Of a DNA stretch of 64,000 bases, positions 9,827 to 17,297 are shown piece by piece. The stretch's first letter is position 1; each line of letters opens with the position of its first letter. The notes below the pieces were generated by a model, which saw nothing but the letters and a program-made list of their open reading frames with translations, made no database searches and had not been told where the DNA came from. The position numbers and the translations under genes are program-made. Location: NCBI GenBank assembly GCA_027489535.1, contig JAIXZO010000017.1:62001-126000 (forward strand). Direction: 5' to 3'. The stretch is from Hyphomicrobiales bacterium. Lineage in GTDB: Bacteria; Pseudomonadota; Alphaproteobacteria; Rhizobiales; Beijerinckiaceae.

Positions 9827-10762
9827 ATGCTCGCGTTTCTCGCCACCAGCTTCCCCTTCTTCGCCGTCATCTTCCTCGGCTGGTTCGCCGGCAAGCGCGG
9901 CATGTTCGGGCCGGAGGCGGTGCGCATCCTCAACACCTTCGCCTTCATGATCGCGACGCCCGCGCTGATCATCCGCGTCATCGCCGCCCAGCCCATCGCC
10001 GAGATGTGGAACGGCGCCTATTTCGCCGCCATCGCGGGCGTCGGCATGACGATCTATCTCACCGTCCGCTTCGTGGCGGGCCGATTCGGCGGGCTGGACG
10101 CGGCGGTGGCGACGTCGCGCGGTCAGGCGAGCGTCGGTCCGAATTTCGCGTTTCTCGGCGTGCCGCTGATGATCGCCTTCTTGGGCGAGCGCGCCGCCGG
10201 CCCCATCGCGATGGGGCTGCTCTGCGACAACGCGGTGATCATCGCGACGTCCATCGGTATTTTGGAGGCGATCCGCGGCGGCGGGAAATCCTTCGGCGCG
10301 ATCGCGCGCGACCTGATGAAGGGCGTGCTGTTCAACCCGTTCATGCTCTCCATCGCGGTCGGAATGGCGCTGTCGCTCGCGGGCATCGTGCCCACGGGTC
10401 CGGTCGACCGCTTCCTCGCCTTTCTGGGCGCGGCCGCTCCACCGGCGGGCGTCTTCGCGCTCGGGCTCGCGCTGGCGGGATGGTCGTTGAAGGGGACGGC
10501 GGGGTCGATGGTGCCGCTGAGCCTCGTCAAGCTCGTGCTGCACCCGTTTCTGGTTTGGCTGGTCCTCGGCCCCGTGCTGGGTCTCGACGCCTTTTGGGTT
10601 ACGGCGGGCGTGCTCTACGCGGCGCTGCCGACGGCCGCCAACGTCTTCATCATCGCCGAGCGTTACGAGACCGGAAGTCGCGTCATCGCCGCGGTGGTGC
10701 TCGTCACCACGGTTCTGGCGACGCTGACCTACCCGGTCGCGGCTTGGCTGGCCGCAGGGTGA
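9827..10762 (+). CDS. AEC-family transporter (auxin efflux carrier type)
   Basis: Integral membrane protein of 311 residues with about ten hydrophobic segments in a 5+5 pattern, starting MLAFLATSFPFFAVIFLGWF. Members of the AEC family export malonate, malate or other small organic acids. The sequence RGQASVGPNFAFLGVPLMIA and the late PTAANVFIIAERY, with a polar break in a membrane helix, are typical of the family. The start at 9827 removes a basic extension that lacks family character. It diverges from the ATPase gene (174 bp) and converges on the Anbu gene with 3 bp between stops. The substrate is unknown. Confidence 0.87.
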   Translation: MLAFLATSFPFFAVIFLGWFAGKRGMFGPEAVRILNTFAFMIATPALIIRVIAAQPIAEMWNGAYFAAIAGVGMTIYLTVRFVAGRFGGLDAAVATSRGQASVGPNFAFLGVPLMIAFLGERAAGPIAMGLLCDNAVIIATSIGILEAIRGGGKSFGAIARDLMKGVLFNPFMLSIAVGMALSLAGIVPTGPVDRFLAFLGAAAPPAGVFALGLALAGWSLKGTAGSMVPLSLVKLVLHPFLVWLVLGPVLGLDAFWVTAGVLYAALPTAANVFIIAERYETGSRVIAAVVLVTTVLATLTYPVAAWLAAG

Positions 10763-10765
10763 AGG

Positions 10766-11533
10766 TTACGTCCGCGCCTTGCCGAAGGGCAGGGGGGCGG
10801 TCGTCTCGTCGGCAAGATCGTAGCTTTCGATCCGCCCGAACGTGTCGCGCAGGCCTTCCGACCAGGACCGCGACAATTTACGGAAATAGGGGTCGTCGGA
10901 TTCGATGCGCCGCTGCAGGCCCACCTTCATCGAATCCCGCTCATAGACCGTCAGGTCGATGGGCATGCCGACGGAGAGGTTCGAGCGGACGGTGGAGTCG
11001 AAGGACAGCAGCACCAGCTTGGCCGCATCGCCCATGCTCATCTCCGGCCGTGCCACGCGGTCGAGGATCGGCTTGCCGTATTTGTGCTCGCCGATCTGGA
11101 AAAACGGCGTGTCCTTCGTCGCTTCGATGAAGTTGCCCTCGGCATAAATCTGAAACATCCGAGGCGGTTCGCCGTGGATTTGACCGCCGAGGATGAAGGA
11201 CGCGGCGAACACTTCGAGTTCCGCCCCGTCGACCTTCTTGACCTCGCGGATGGCTTCGCCCACGAGCCGCGCGGCGCGGAACATCGTTTCCACGTTGACC
11301 AGCGAAGGCTCGCCGTCGTCGCGATGCGCGTCGATCTGCTCGTTGAGATTGGAGACGACGGCCTGCGTCACCGCCAGATTGCCGGCGGACAGCAGCACGA
11401 GCACGCGGTCGCCGTCGCGCTCCCACACATGCATCTTGCGGAAGGTCGCGATGTTGTCGAACCCCGCATTGGTGCGGGTGTCCGAAGCGAAGACGATGCC
11501 GCGGTCGAGCCGCAGTCCCACGCAGTAGGTCAT
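10766..11533 (-). CDS. Anbu-type proteasome-like peptidase
   Basis: Threonine peptidase of the Anbu (ancestral beta subunit) family, 255 residues, the self-assembling bacterial relative of HslV and the proteasome beta subunit. After removal of Met1 the N-terminus is TYCVG. The nucleophile Thr1, Asp17 (in FASDTR) and the lysine of FRKM (mature residue 32) give the expected Thr-Asp-Lys triad. There is no propeptide. The ATG has a GAGGG ribosome binding site. It is the last of four genes that run ATP-grasp, alpha-E, transglutaminase, Anbu, the known Anbu operon; published work finds helical open rings and weak or no peptidase activity, and the physiological substrate is unknown. Confidence 0.95.
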   Translation of the reverse strand: MTYCVGLRLDRGIVFASDTRTNAGFDNIATFRKMHVWERDGDRVLVLLSAGNLAVTQAVVSNLNEQIDAHRDDGEPSLVNVETMFRAARLVGEAIREVKKVDGAELEVFAASFILGGQIHGEPPRMFQIYAEGNFIEATKDTPFFQIGEHKYGKPILDRVARPEMSMGDAAKLVLLSFDSTVRSNLSVGMPIDLTVYERDSMKVGLQRRIESDDPYFRKLSRSWSEGLRDTFGRIESYDLADETTAPLPFGKART

Positions 11534-11563
11534 TGAAACCCTCGGGAATATCCGGAATTCTGT

Positions 11564-12364
11564 CTACTGCTGCGATTGCCGGACGACAACCTCGACGGTG
11601 AGCGTCTCCCCGCCCTGTCCCATGCGGATGCCCCGCACCGGCGCGGCCGCCGCCGCGTCGAGCCCGCAGGCGAGCCGGGCATAGGCGGGCGTCGGGCAGA
11701 TGCCGTTGGCCGCGTCGAAGCCGATCCAGCCGAGTTCGTCCGTGTAGGCTTCGGCCCAAGCATGATGCGCGAAGGCGGACTCGTCCTCGACGTGCAGATA
11801 GCCGGTCACGTAGCGGCCGGGGATGCCGAGATGGCGCGCGGCGGCGATGAAGATCTGCGCATGGTCCTGACATACGCCGCGCCCGGCCCTGAACGCTTCC
11901 ACGGCGGTCGTTCCGGAGTGTGTGGAAGCGACCTCATAGGCCACGCGCCCATGCACGCCGGCCATGAGCGCGTGCAATGTCGAAAGCCGATCCGCCGCCG
12001 CGACGGATTCCGCGAATTCCATGATGGCCTTGTCGGCCGTCGTCGCGGGCGTGCGGCGCAGAAACACCGCGGGCGGCGCGGCCTCGCCGACGAAACCGAC
12101 GACGCCTCCCGTGTCCGACGTCTCGATCAACCCGCGTGCGGTGATCGTCATGGCCGTGACCGGCCCCGGCGGCGTCACGACATGCACGAGATTGCCGAAG
12201 CCGTCGACATAGGCCGCGGCCCCGTCGATGCCCGGAGCGTCGATGATCCATTCATGCACGATCTGCCCGCCGCCCGTGGGGGGCGTCAACCGCAGCGCCT
12301 GCACCGCGTGCTCGAACGGGCGGTCATAGACGTAGTCGGTTCGATGCTCGACGAAGAATTTCAT
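11564..12364 (-). CDS. Transglutaminase-like cysteine protease of the Anbu operon
   Basis: Transglutaminase-fold protein of 266 residues. The N-terminal beta domain begins KFFVEHRTDYVYDRPF, as in bacterial transglutaminase N-domains. The catalytic triad is visible as Cys165 in GVCQDHAQIF, His201 in HHAWAEAY and Asp in GFDAANG (about residue 216). Such proteins usually cleave peptide or isopeptide bonds rather than forming crosslinks. The ATG at 12364 begins 7 bp after the stop of the alpha-E gene. In the Anbu operon it has been proposed to remove or process peptide tags made by the ATP-grasp enzyme; that is inference. Confidence 0.93.
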   Translation of the reverse strand: MKFFVEHRTDYVYDRPFEHAVQALRLTPPTGGGQIVHEWIIDAPGIDGAAAYVDGFGNLVHVVTPPGPVTAMTITARGLIETSDTGGVVGFVGEAAPPAVFLRRTPATTADKAIMEFAESVAAADRLSTLHALMAGVHGRVAYEVASTHSGTTAVEAFRAGRGVCQDHAQIFIAAARHLGIPGRYVTGYLHVEDESAFAHHAWAEAYTDELGWIGFDAANGICPTPAYARLACGLDAAAAAPVRGIRMGQGGETLTVEVVVRQSQQ

Positions 12365-12371
12365 GCCGCCC

Positions 12372-13316
12372 TCAGTTGAAATGAAAGTCTCGGGCGATCG
12401 TTGCGGACACCGCATTGTTGCGGGCCATGAAGTCGAACAGAAACTCGTGCAGCCCGCTCTGGAAGATGTCGTCCATGCCGGCCTGCCTCAACTCGCCGTG
12501 CAGGCGAGCCGCTTGTTCGCAGCCCGCCGTTCCGTTGCCCGTCAGCGCGTGCAGACCCTCCAGCGAGCGATCGACCCAGTTGTAGCAGAAGCGGAGGCTG
12601 CGGGGCATTTCATGACGCAGGATCAGGAATTCGGCGACGTTCCACGGCCGATAACGGTCCTTGTAGACGTGTCGATAGGAGCGATGCGCCGACACCGACC
12701 GCAGGATCGTCTCCCATTGATAGGCGTCGAGCTCCCCGCCCACCGTCTCGTTCGACGGCAGCAGGACGTAATATTTGACGTCCAGAATCCGCGCGGTGTT
12801 GTCCGCCCGCTCCACGAAGGCCCCGAGCTGGCTGAAGTAATAACCCTCGTCGCGGAGCAGCGTGCCCAAGAGCGACCCGCGAAACAGGTTCGAGCGCATC
12901 CGAACCCAATCGAGAAATTCCGGCAGACGACCCGCCGCGAGGTCGGCGGGCTTGATGGCCGAGAACTCGATCCACGTGGAGTTCAGCGCCTCCCACATTT
13001 CGCGCGTCAGCGCGGTGCGCACGGCGCGGCCGTTGTTGCGGGCGGTCTCCAGACAGGAGCGGACGGAGGCGGGATTGTCGCGGTCGAACAGCAGCCATTG
13101 CTGCACCTTCTCGGCCGAGATCGTCTCGTATTTCGCCATGAAGCCGTCGAGACACGCCGCCGCGATCAGCGTCGATTTCCAATCCTCGCGATGGCCGAAG
13201 CCGACGTCGGGCGTCAGCGAAATGCGGTAGCCGACCTCCGTGAGGCGGGCGATGTTTTCGGCGCGCTCGATGTAGCGCGACATCCAGAACAGGCTTGCGG
13301 CGGTCCGTCCGAGCAT
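12372..13316 (-). CDS. Alpha-E domain protein
   Basis: All-helical alpha-E protein, 314 residues. The start MLGRTAASLFWMSRYIERAE is the family signature, with repeated ER-containing helices (WMSRYIERAENIARL and later FVERADNTARILD). Its biochemical function is unknown; it always travels with the circularly permuted ATP-grasp protein, to which it is sometimes fused. The ATG at 13316 is 2 bp after the stop of the ATP-grasp gene. The open frame that continues to 14105 is only a shadow of the ATP-grasp gene. The tight spacing supports co-translation of the two proteins. Confidence 0.92.
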   Translation of the reverse strand: MLGRTAASLFWMSRYIERAENIARLTEVGYRISLTPDVGFGHREDWKSTLIAAACLDGFMAKYETISAEKVQQWLLFDRDNPASVRSCLETARNNGRAVRTALTREMWEALNSTWIEFSAIKPADLAAGRLPEFLDWVRMRSNLFRGSLLGTLLRDEGYYFSQLGAFVERADNTARILDVKYYVLLPSNETVGGELDAYQWETILRSVSAHRSYRHVYKDRYRPWNVAEFLILRHEMPRSLRFCYNWVDRSLEGLHALTGNGTAGCEQAARLHGELRQAGMDDIFQSGLHEFLFDFMARNNAVSATIARDFHFN

Positions 13317-13318
13317 CG

Positions 13319-14764
13319 TCAGTCCTCCAGCACCCAAGTGTCCTTGGTGCCGCCGCCTTGGCTGGAATTCACCACGAGAGATCCTTTCTTGAGCGCGACC
13401 CGCGTCAGCCCGCCCGGAGTGATGCGCACCCGGTCGCCCACCAGCACGTAAGGCCGCAGGTCGACGTGGCGCGGCGCGAAGCCGGTGACGGTGGCGGCGG
13501 GGCAGGTGGACAGCGCCAGCGTCGGCTGGGCGATGTAGTTCGACGGCCGGGCCTTCAGCCTCGCCGCGAAGTCCGCGAGCTCCTTCTTGGAGGCCGCCGG
13601 CCCCACGAGCATGCCGTAGCCGCCCGAGCCGTGCACTTCCTTCACGACCAGTTCCGGCAGATGGTCGAGCACATAAGCGAGTTCCTCCGCGACGCCGCAG
13701 CGCCATGTCGGCACATTGTTGAGGATCGGCTTCTCGCCCGTGTAAAACTCGATGATCTCGGGGACGTAGGCATAGATCGCCTTGTCGTCGGCGATGCCGG
13801 TGCCCGGCGCGTTGACGATGGTGACGCGGCCGGCGCGGTAGAGGTCGAACAGCCCCGGCACGCCCAGCATCGAGGTCGGATCGAAGGCGAGGGGGTCGAG
13901 ATAGGCGTCGTCGACGCGCCGATAGATCACGTCCACCCGGTTCTTGCCCCGGATGGTGCGCATGTAGAGCGCGCCGTTCTCCACGAAGAGGTCCGAGCCC
14001 TGCACCAGCTCCACGCCCATCTGGTCGGCGAGGAAGGCGTGCTCGAAATAGGCCGAGTTGAAGATGCCGGGCGTCAGGACCGCGATGACCGGATCGCCGT
14101 CGCATCCGGACGGGGCGACGCTTTCAAGCGTCTGGCGCAGCATTTCCGGATAGCGCTCGACCGGCCGCACCCGATGTTTCGAGAACAGGTCCGGAAACAG
14201 GTGCATCATCGCTTCACGATTTTCGATCATGTAGGACACGCCCGACGGCGTGCGCAGGTTGTCCTCCAGCACGAAAAACTGGTTCTCGCCCGTGCGCACG
14301 ATGTCGGTGCCGATGATGTGCGAATAGACGCCGTGGGGCGGATCGAACCCGACCATCTCCGGCAAGAACGCCTCGTTGTCGTTGATGAGCGATTCCGGCA
14401 CGCGGCCCGCCCGCACGATCTCCTGCCGGTGATAGATGTCGTGCAGAAAGGCGTTGAGCGCGCGCACGCGCTGCTCGATGCCCCGCTCAAGGAAGCGCCA
14501 TTCCGAAGCGGAGATGATGCGCGGGATCAGATCGAAGGGGATCAGCCGCTCATTCGCCTCTTCGCGCCCGTAGACCGCGAAGGTGATGCCGAGCCGCCTG
14601 AAGATCGAGGCCGCTTCCTGCTGCTTTCGCTGGATCATGGGCCGCGTCTGGCTTTCGAGCCAGCGCGCCACTTCCGCATAGGGAGGACGGTTGGTGCCGT
14701 CCGGAAGGATCATCTCGTCGAAAAAGGCGGGCTTCTCCGTCCCGGATGAGTGCTTGGTGTTCAC
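13319..14764 (-). CDS. Circularly permuted ATP-grasp enzyme (type 2) of the Anbu operon
   Basis: Predicted amide-bond-forming ligase with a circularly permuted ATP-grasp fold, 481 residues. Family stretches are visible: FDLIPRIISASEWRFLERGI, GVYSHIIGTDIVRTG, FFVLEDNLRTPSGVSYMIEN (the acidic metal-binding part), LTPGIFNSAYFEH, IYRRVDDAYLDP and KEVHGSGGYGMLVGP. It is the first gene of the Anbu operon and starts with GTG at 14764, with a G-rich ribosome binding site; an ATG at 14713 is a shorter alternative. Comparative genomics has linked this family to synthesis of peptide tags or small peptides. The substrate is unknown. Confidence 0.92.
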   Translation of the reverse strand: MNTKHSSGTEKPAFFDEMILPDGTNRPPYAEVARWLESQTRPMIQRKQQEAASIFRRLGITFAVYGREEANERLIPFDLIPRIISASEWRFLERGIEQRVRALNAFLHDIYHRQEIVRAGRVPESLINDNEAFLPEMVGFDPPHGVYSHIIGTDIVRTGENQFFVLEDNLRTPSGVSYMIENREAMMHLFPDLFSKHRVRPVERYPEMLRQTLESVAPSGCDGDPVIAVLTPGIFNSAYFEHAFLADQMGVELVQGSDLFVENGALYMRTIRGKNRVDVIYRRVDDAYLDPLAFDPTSMLGVPGLFDLYRAGRVTIVNAPGTGIADDKAIYAYVPEIIEFYTGEKPILNNVPTWRCGVAEELAYVLDHLPELVVKEVHGSGGYGMLVGPAASKKELADFAARLKARPSNYIAQPTLALSTCPAATVTGFAPRHVDLRPYVLVGDRVRITPGGLTRVALKKGSLVVNSSQGGGTKDTWVLED

Positions 14765-14897
14765 GCTCTACGTCCCCCACACGTCCTCAAAAGATCAGGC
14801 AAGAACCAAGCCACGTCATGCAATGTCACGGTCGAGCCTAGCAGGTCCGATTGCGGCGGTCGCGCGTAGAAACGGAGCGTTCACGGCTCGGGAATGA

Positions 14898-15839
14898 ATG
14901 ATGTTGAAGCGTACGGCGATCATCGGGGCGGGCATCGCGGGCTTGTCCTGCGCGAGGCGGTTGCAGACGTCGGGGCACGAAGTTGCCGTCTTCGACAAGA
15001 GCCGGGGCGTGGGCGGCCGCATGGCGACGCGGCGCGTCGACGGGCTGTCTTTCGACCACGGCGCACAATTTTTCACCAGCCGAGGCAAAGCGCTGTCCGC
15101 GGCGGTCCAGTCGATGATCGAAGCCGGCTCGGCCGCGGAGTGGGGCGCGGGCCGCTATGTCGGCACCCCCGGAATGACCGCCGTTCCCCGCGCCATCGCT
15201 CAGGGCCTCGAGGTTCGGCCTGAGCACACTTTGACCCGATTGGAGCGCGGCGCGGACGGCTGGACGCTTCACACGGCGGAGGGGCAGACCGCCGGCGGTT
15301 TCGACCAGATCGTTCTCGCCGTTCCCGCGCCGCAAGCCATCGCCATTCTCGAAGCGTCGAATTTGGAGCTGCCGGGCATCGAGACGGCGGTTTATGCGCC
15401 GTGCTGGGCGTTGATGGCAGCCTTCTCCGTTCCCTTGGACGCCATGCCTCGCGACATGTCGCCGTCGGAGGGGCCGATTTCATGGGCGGCGCGAAACGGC
15501 ACGAAGCCGGGCCGTGCCTCCTCTCCCGAAACCGTCGTCGTCCACGCCTCGCCCGCATGGTCGCGCGCGCATCTTGAAGACGAGGCCGACGCCGTCCGTA
15601 ACGCTCTGCTCGAAGCATTTCGCGCGCTCGGCGGCCCCGCCGCCGCGCCGGTTTATGCCGCGGTCCACCGCTGGCGCTACGCGCTGGTGGAAACCGCCGC
15701 CGGGCGGCCGTGTTTCCATGACGCCGCACTCGGCATCGGCGCGTGCGGCGACTGGTGCATCGGCGGCCGGGTGGAAGCGGCCTTCGACAGCGGTCTCGCA
15801 CTCGCCGAAACCATCCTCGCAGCAAAGGCCGCAGCATGA
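14898..15839 (+). CDS. FAD-dependent oxidoreductase, renalase-like amine oxidase family
   Basis: Flavoprotein of 313 residues with an N-terminal dinucleotide-binding motif GAGIAGLSCARRL (residues 10-22), then DKSRGVGGRMATRR and FDHGAQFFT, the pattern of renalase-like NAD/FAD oxidoreductases. The C-terminus has GDWCIGGRVEAAFDSG, the second flavin contact. Two ATGs stand in tandem at 14898 and 14901. The last bases overlap the next gene as ATGA, so the oxidoreductase and the DCC thiol protein are translationally coupled. Substrate unknown; bacterial renalases recycle off-type dihydro-NAD(P) isomers, but the similarity here is only general. Confidence 0.85.
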   Translation: MMLKRTAIIGAGIAGLSCARRLQTSGHEVAVFDKSRGVGGRMATRRVDGLSFDHGAQFFTSRGKALSAAVQSMIEAGSAAEWGAGRYVGTPGMTAVPRAIAQGLEVRPEHTLTRLERGADGWTLHTAEGQTAGGFDQIVLAVPAPQAIAILEASNLELPGIETAVYAPCWALMAAFSVPLDAMPRDMSPSEGPISWAARNGTKPGRASSPETVVVHASPAWSRAHLEDEADAVRNALLEAFRALGGPAAAPVYAAVHRWRYALVETAAGRPCFHDAALGIGACGDWCIGGRVEAAFDSGLALAETILAAKAAA

Positions 15840-16198
15840 CCGACAAGCCCGCGCTTACCGTCTATTACGACGGGGCCTGCCCCCTCTGCCGCCGCGAGAT
15901 CGGCCTTTACCAAAACTGCAACGGCGCGGAGGCGGTCGATTTCGTCGACGTTTCGAAGGCCGATGCCGCGCCGGGTGACGATCTCGACCGCGCTTCCGCG
16001 CTCGCCCGTTTCCACGTCCGCGATGCGGAGGGACGCCTGCATTCAGGCGCGGCCGGCTTCGCCGCGCTGTGGTCGACGCTGCCGGGCTGGCGCTTCGTCG
16101 GCCGTCTTGCGCGATTGCCGGGCGTCCTGCCGGTTCTGGAACGCGCCTATGTCGCGTTTCTCCGCATCCGTCCCGCCATCTCCGCCCGCCTGCGCTGA
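15836..16198 (+). CDS. DCC-family thiol-disulfide oxidoreductase (DUF393)
   Basis: Small protein of 120 residues with the thioredoxin-like CPLC motif in YYDGACPLCRREIGLY (residues 10-25), the DCC signature. The middle part HSGAAGFAALWSTLPGWRFV and the basic C-terminal amphipathic stretch are typical of DUF393. The ATG at 15836 overlaps the stop of the flavoprotein gene (ATGA). It probably acts as a disulfide reductase or isomerase near the membrane; its partner is unknown, but coupling to the flavoprotein suggests a shared redox task. Confidence 0.9.
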   Translation: MTDKPALTVYYDGACPLCRREIGLYQNCNGAEAVDFVDVSKADAAPGDDLDRASALARFHVRDAEGRLHSGAAGFAALWSTLPGWRFVGRLARLPGVLPVLERAYVAFLRIRPAISARLR

Positions 16199-16260
16199 TC
16201 GGAACCGGGCCTGTCCGGGCGCGTTGAGCGCGGTCGAAACAACCGGACGGAGACGGCTCC

Positions 16261-16779
16261 ATGATGACCAACGAAGCGGCCCACACCGCCTATGTCGACG
16301 GCCTCCGCAACGCTCACGCGCTCGAAAAGCAGGCCATCGAGATCATCGAGCGTCAGCTCGAACGGATGGAAAGCTACCCGGAACTGATGCAGCGCCTTCG
16401 CCAGCATCTGCAGGAAACGCAGGCGCAGCACGAGCGGCTGGATCGTTTGCTGGAAGCATCGGGCGAAAGCCGTTCGATGCTCAAGGACGTGGCGATGTCC
16501 TTCATGGGCAATGTGGCCGCACTGGCGCATGCCCCGGCCGACGACGAGGTGCTGAAGAACACCTTCGCCAATGCCGGCTTCGAAGCCTATGAGATCGCCG
16601 CCTACACGTCGCTGATCGCCTTGGCGCAGCAGGCCGGGCATGCCGACGCGATCACCGAACTGCAGAAATCGCTCGAAGAAGAGCGTTCGATGCTGCAATG
16701 GCTGGAACAGCACGTCGAGCCGCTCACGCTCGCTTATCTCGAGCGCGAGGCGGACCCCTCCGAAGCGACGTTGCGCTGA
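16261..16779 (+). CDS. Ferritin-like domain protein (DUF892/YciE type)
   Basis: All-helical protein of 172 residues in the YciE/DUF892 ferritin-like family. Regular glutamates and histidines that could bind a di-iron centre are seen in HALEKQAIEIIERQLERM, ETQAQHERLDRLL, AYEIAAYTSLIALAQQAGH and EEERSMLQWLEQHV. The family is linked to stress responses and has no settled reaction. It stands 62 bp behind the DCC gene and may be in the same transcript. Two tandem ATGs (16261, 16264) leave the exact start open by one residue. Confidence 0.87.
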   Translation: MMTNEAAHTAYVDGLRNAHALEKQAIEIIERQLERMESYPELMQRLRQHLQETQAQHERLDRLLEASGESRSMLKDVAMSFMGNVAALAHAPADDEVLKNTFANAGFEAYEIAAYTSLIALAQQAGHADAITELQKSLEEERSMLQWLEQHVEPLTLAYLEREADPSEATLR

Positions 16780-16915
16780 GCTGCGGACGTCGGATCGTCA
16801 TCGGGGAGCGGGCGGCATCGACCGCCCGCAACACATGCGCGATGCGCGTCCGCCGGGGCTTCCCACCGGGTATCGTTCGGCTAAAGTCGGGTGAACGACG
16901 CGGAGGACGCCACGC

Positions 16916-17248
16916 ATGAGCATGCCGGACATCGAGGACCTGTCGATCGACGACGTGAAGGCCGGGTTGGCCGACGGTTCGATCGCGCTCGTGGACGTTC
17001 GCGAGGTGCATGAATTCGAAGCCGGGCACATTCCCGGCGCGTCCCTGCTGCCTCTGTCGTCCTTCGATCCGTCGCTGCTGCCGCGCGACGGACGCCGAAT
17101 CGTACTCTCCTGCCGCTCGGGCAAACGGTCCTTGAACGCCGCCGATCTCGCGCATGCGGGCGGCGTGCCGGTGGACGCGCATTATGTCGGCGGCATGCTC
17201 GATTGGGTCGCGCACGGCGAGCCCGTCGAAACCGGGCCGGCCGACTGA
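16916..17248 (+). CDS. Rhodanese-like sulfurtransferase, single domain
   Basis: Single rhodanese domain of 110 residues. The order is DVREVHEFEAGHIPGA (residues 23-38), then the active-site loop CRSGKRS with the catalytic cysteine, and YVGGMLDWV near the C-terminus. Such proteins carry persulfide sulfur. It lies 49 bp before the second CoxL-like gene and on the same strand. Because molybdenum hydroxylases of the xanthine dehydrogenase type need a terminal sulfur on molybdenum, a role as sulfur donor for that enzyme is a reasonable inference, not shown. Confidence 0.93.
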   Translation: MSMPDIEDLSIDDVKAGLADGSIALVDVREVHEFEAGHIPGASLLPLSSFDPSLLPRDGRRIVLSCRSGKRSLNAADLAHAGGVPVDAHYVGGMLDWVAHGEPVETGPAD

Positions 17249-17297
17249 ACCGTCCGCATCCATTCCATCCTTCGTCATGAACTCTCGGGAACGCTCC

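Noticed and set aside
12372-14105. Alpha-E reading frame extended upstream to 577 codons
   Set aside because: The extra residues overlap the ATP-grasp gene in another frame; the family start MLGRTAASLFWMSRY at 13316 is decisive.
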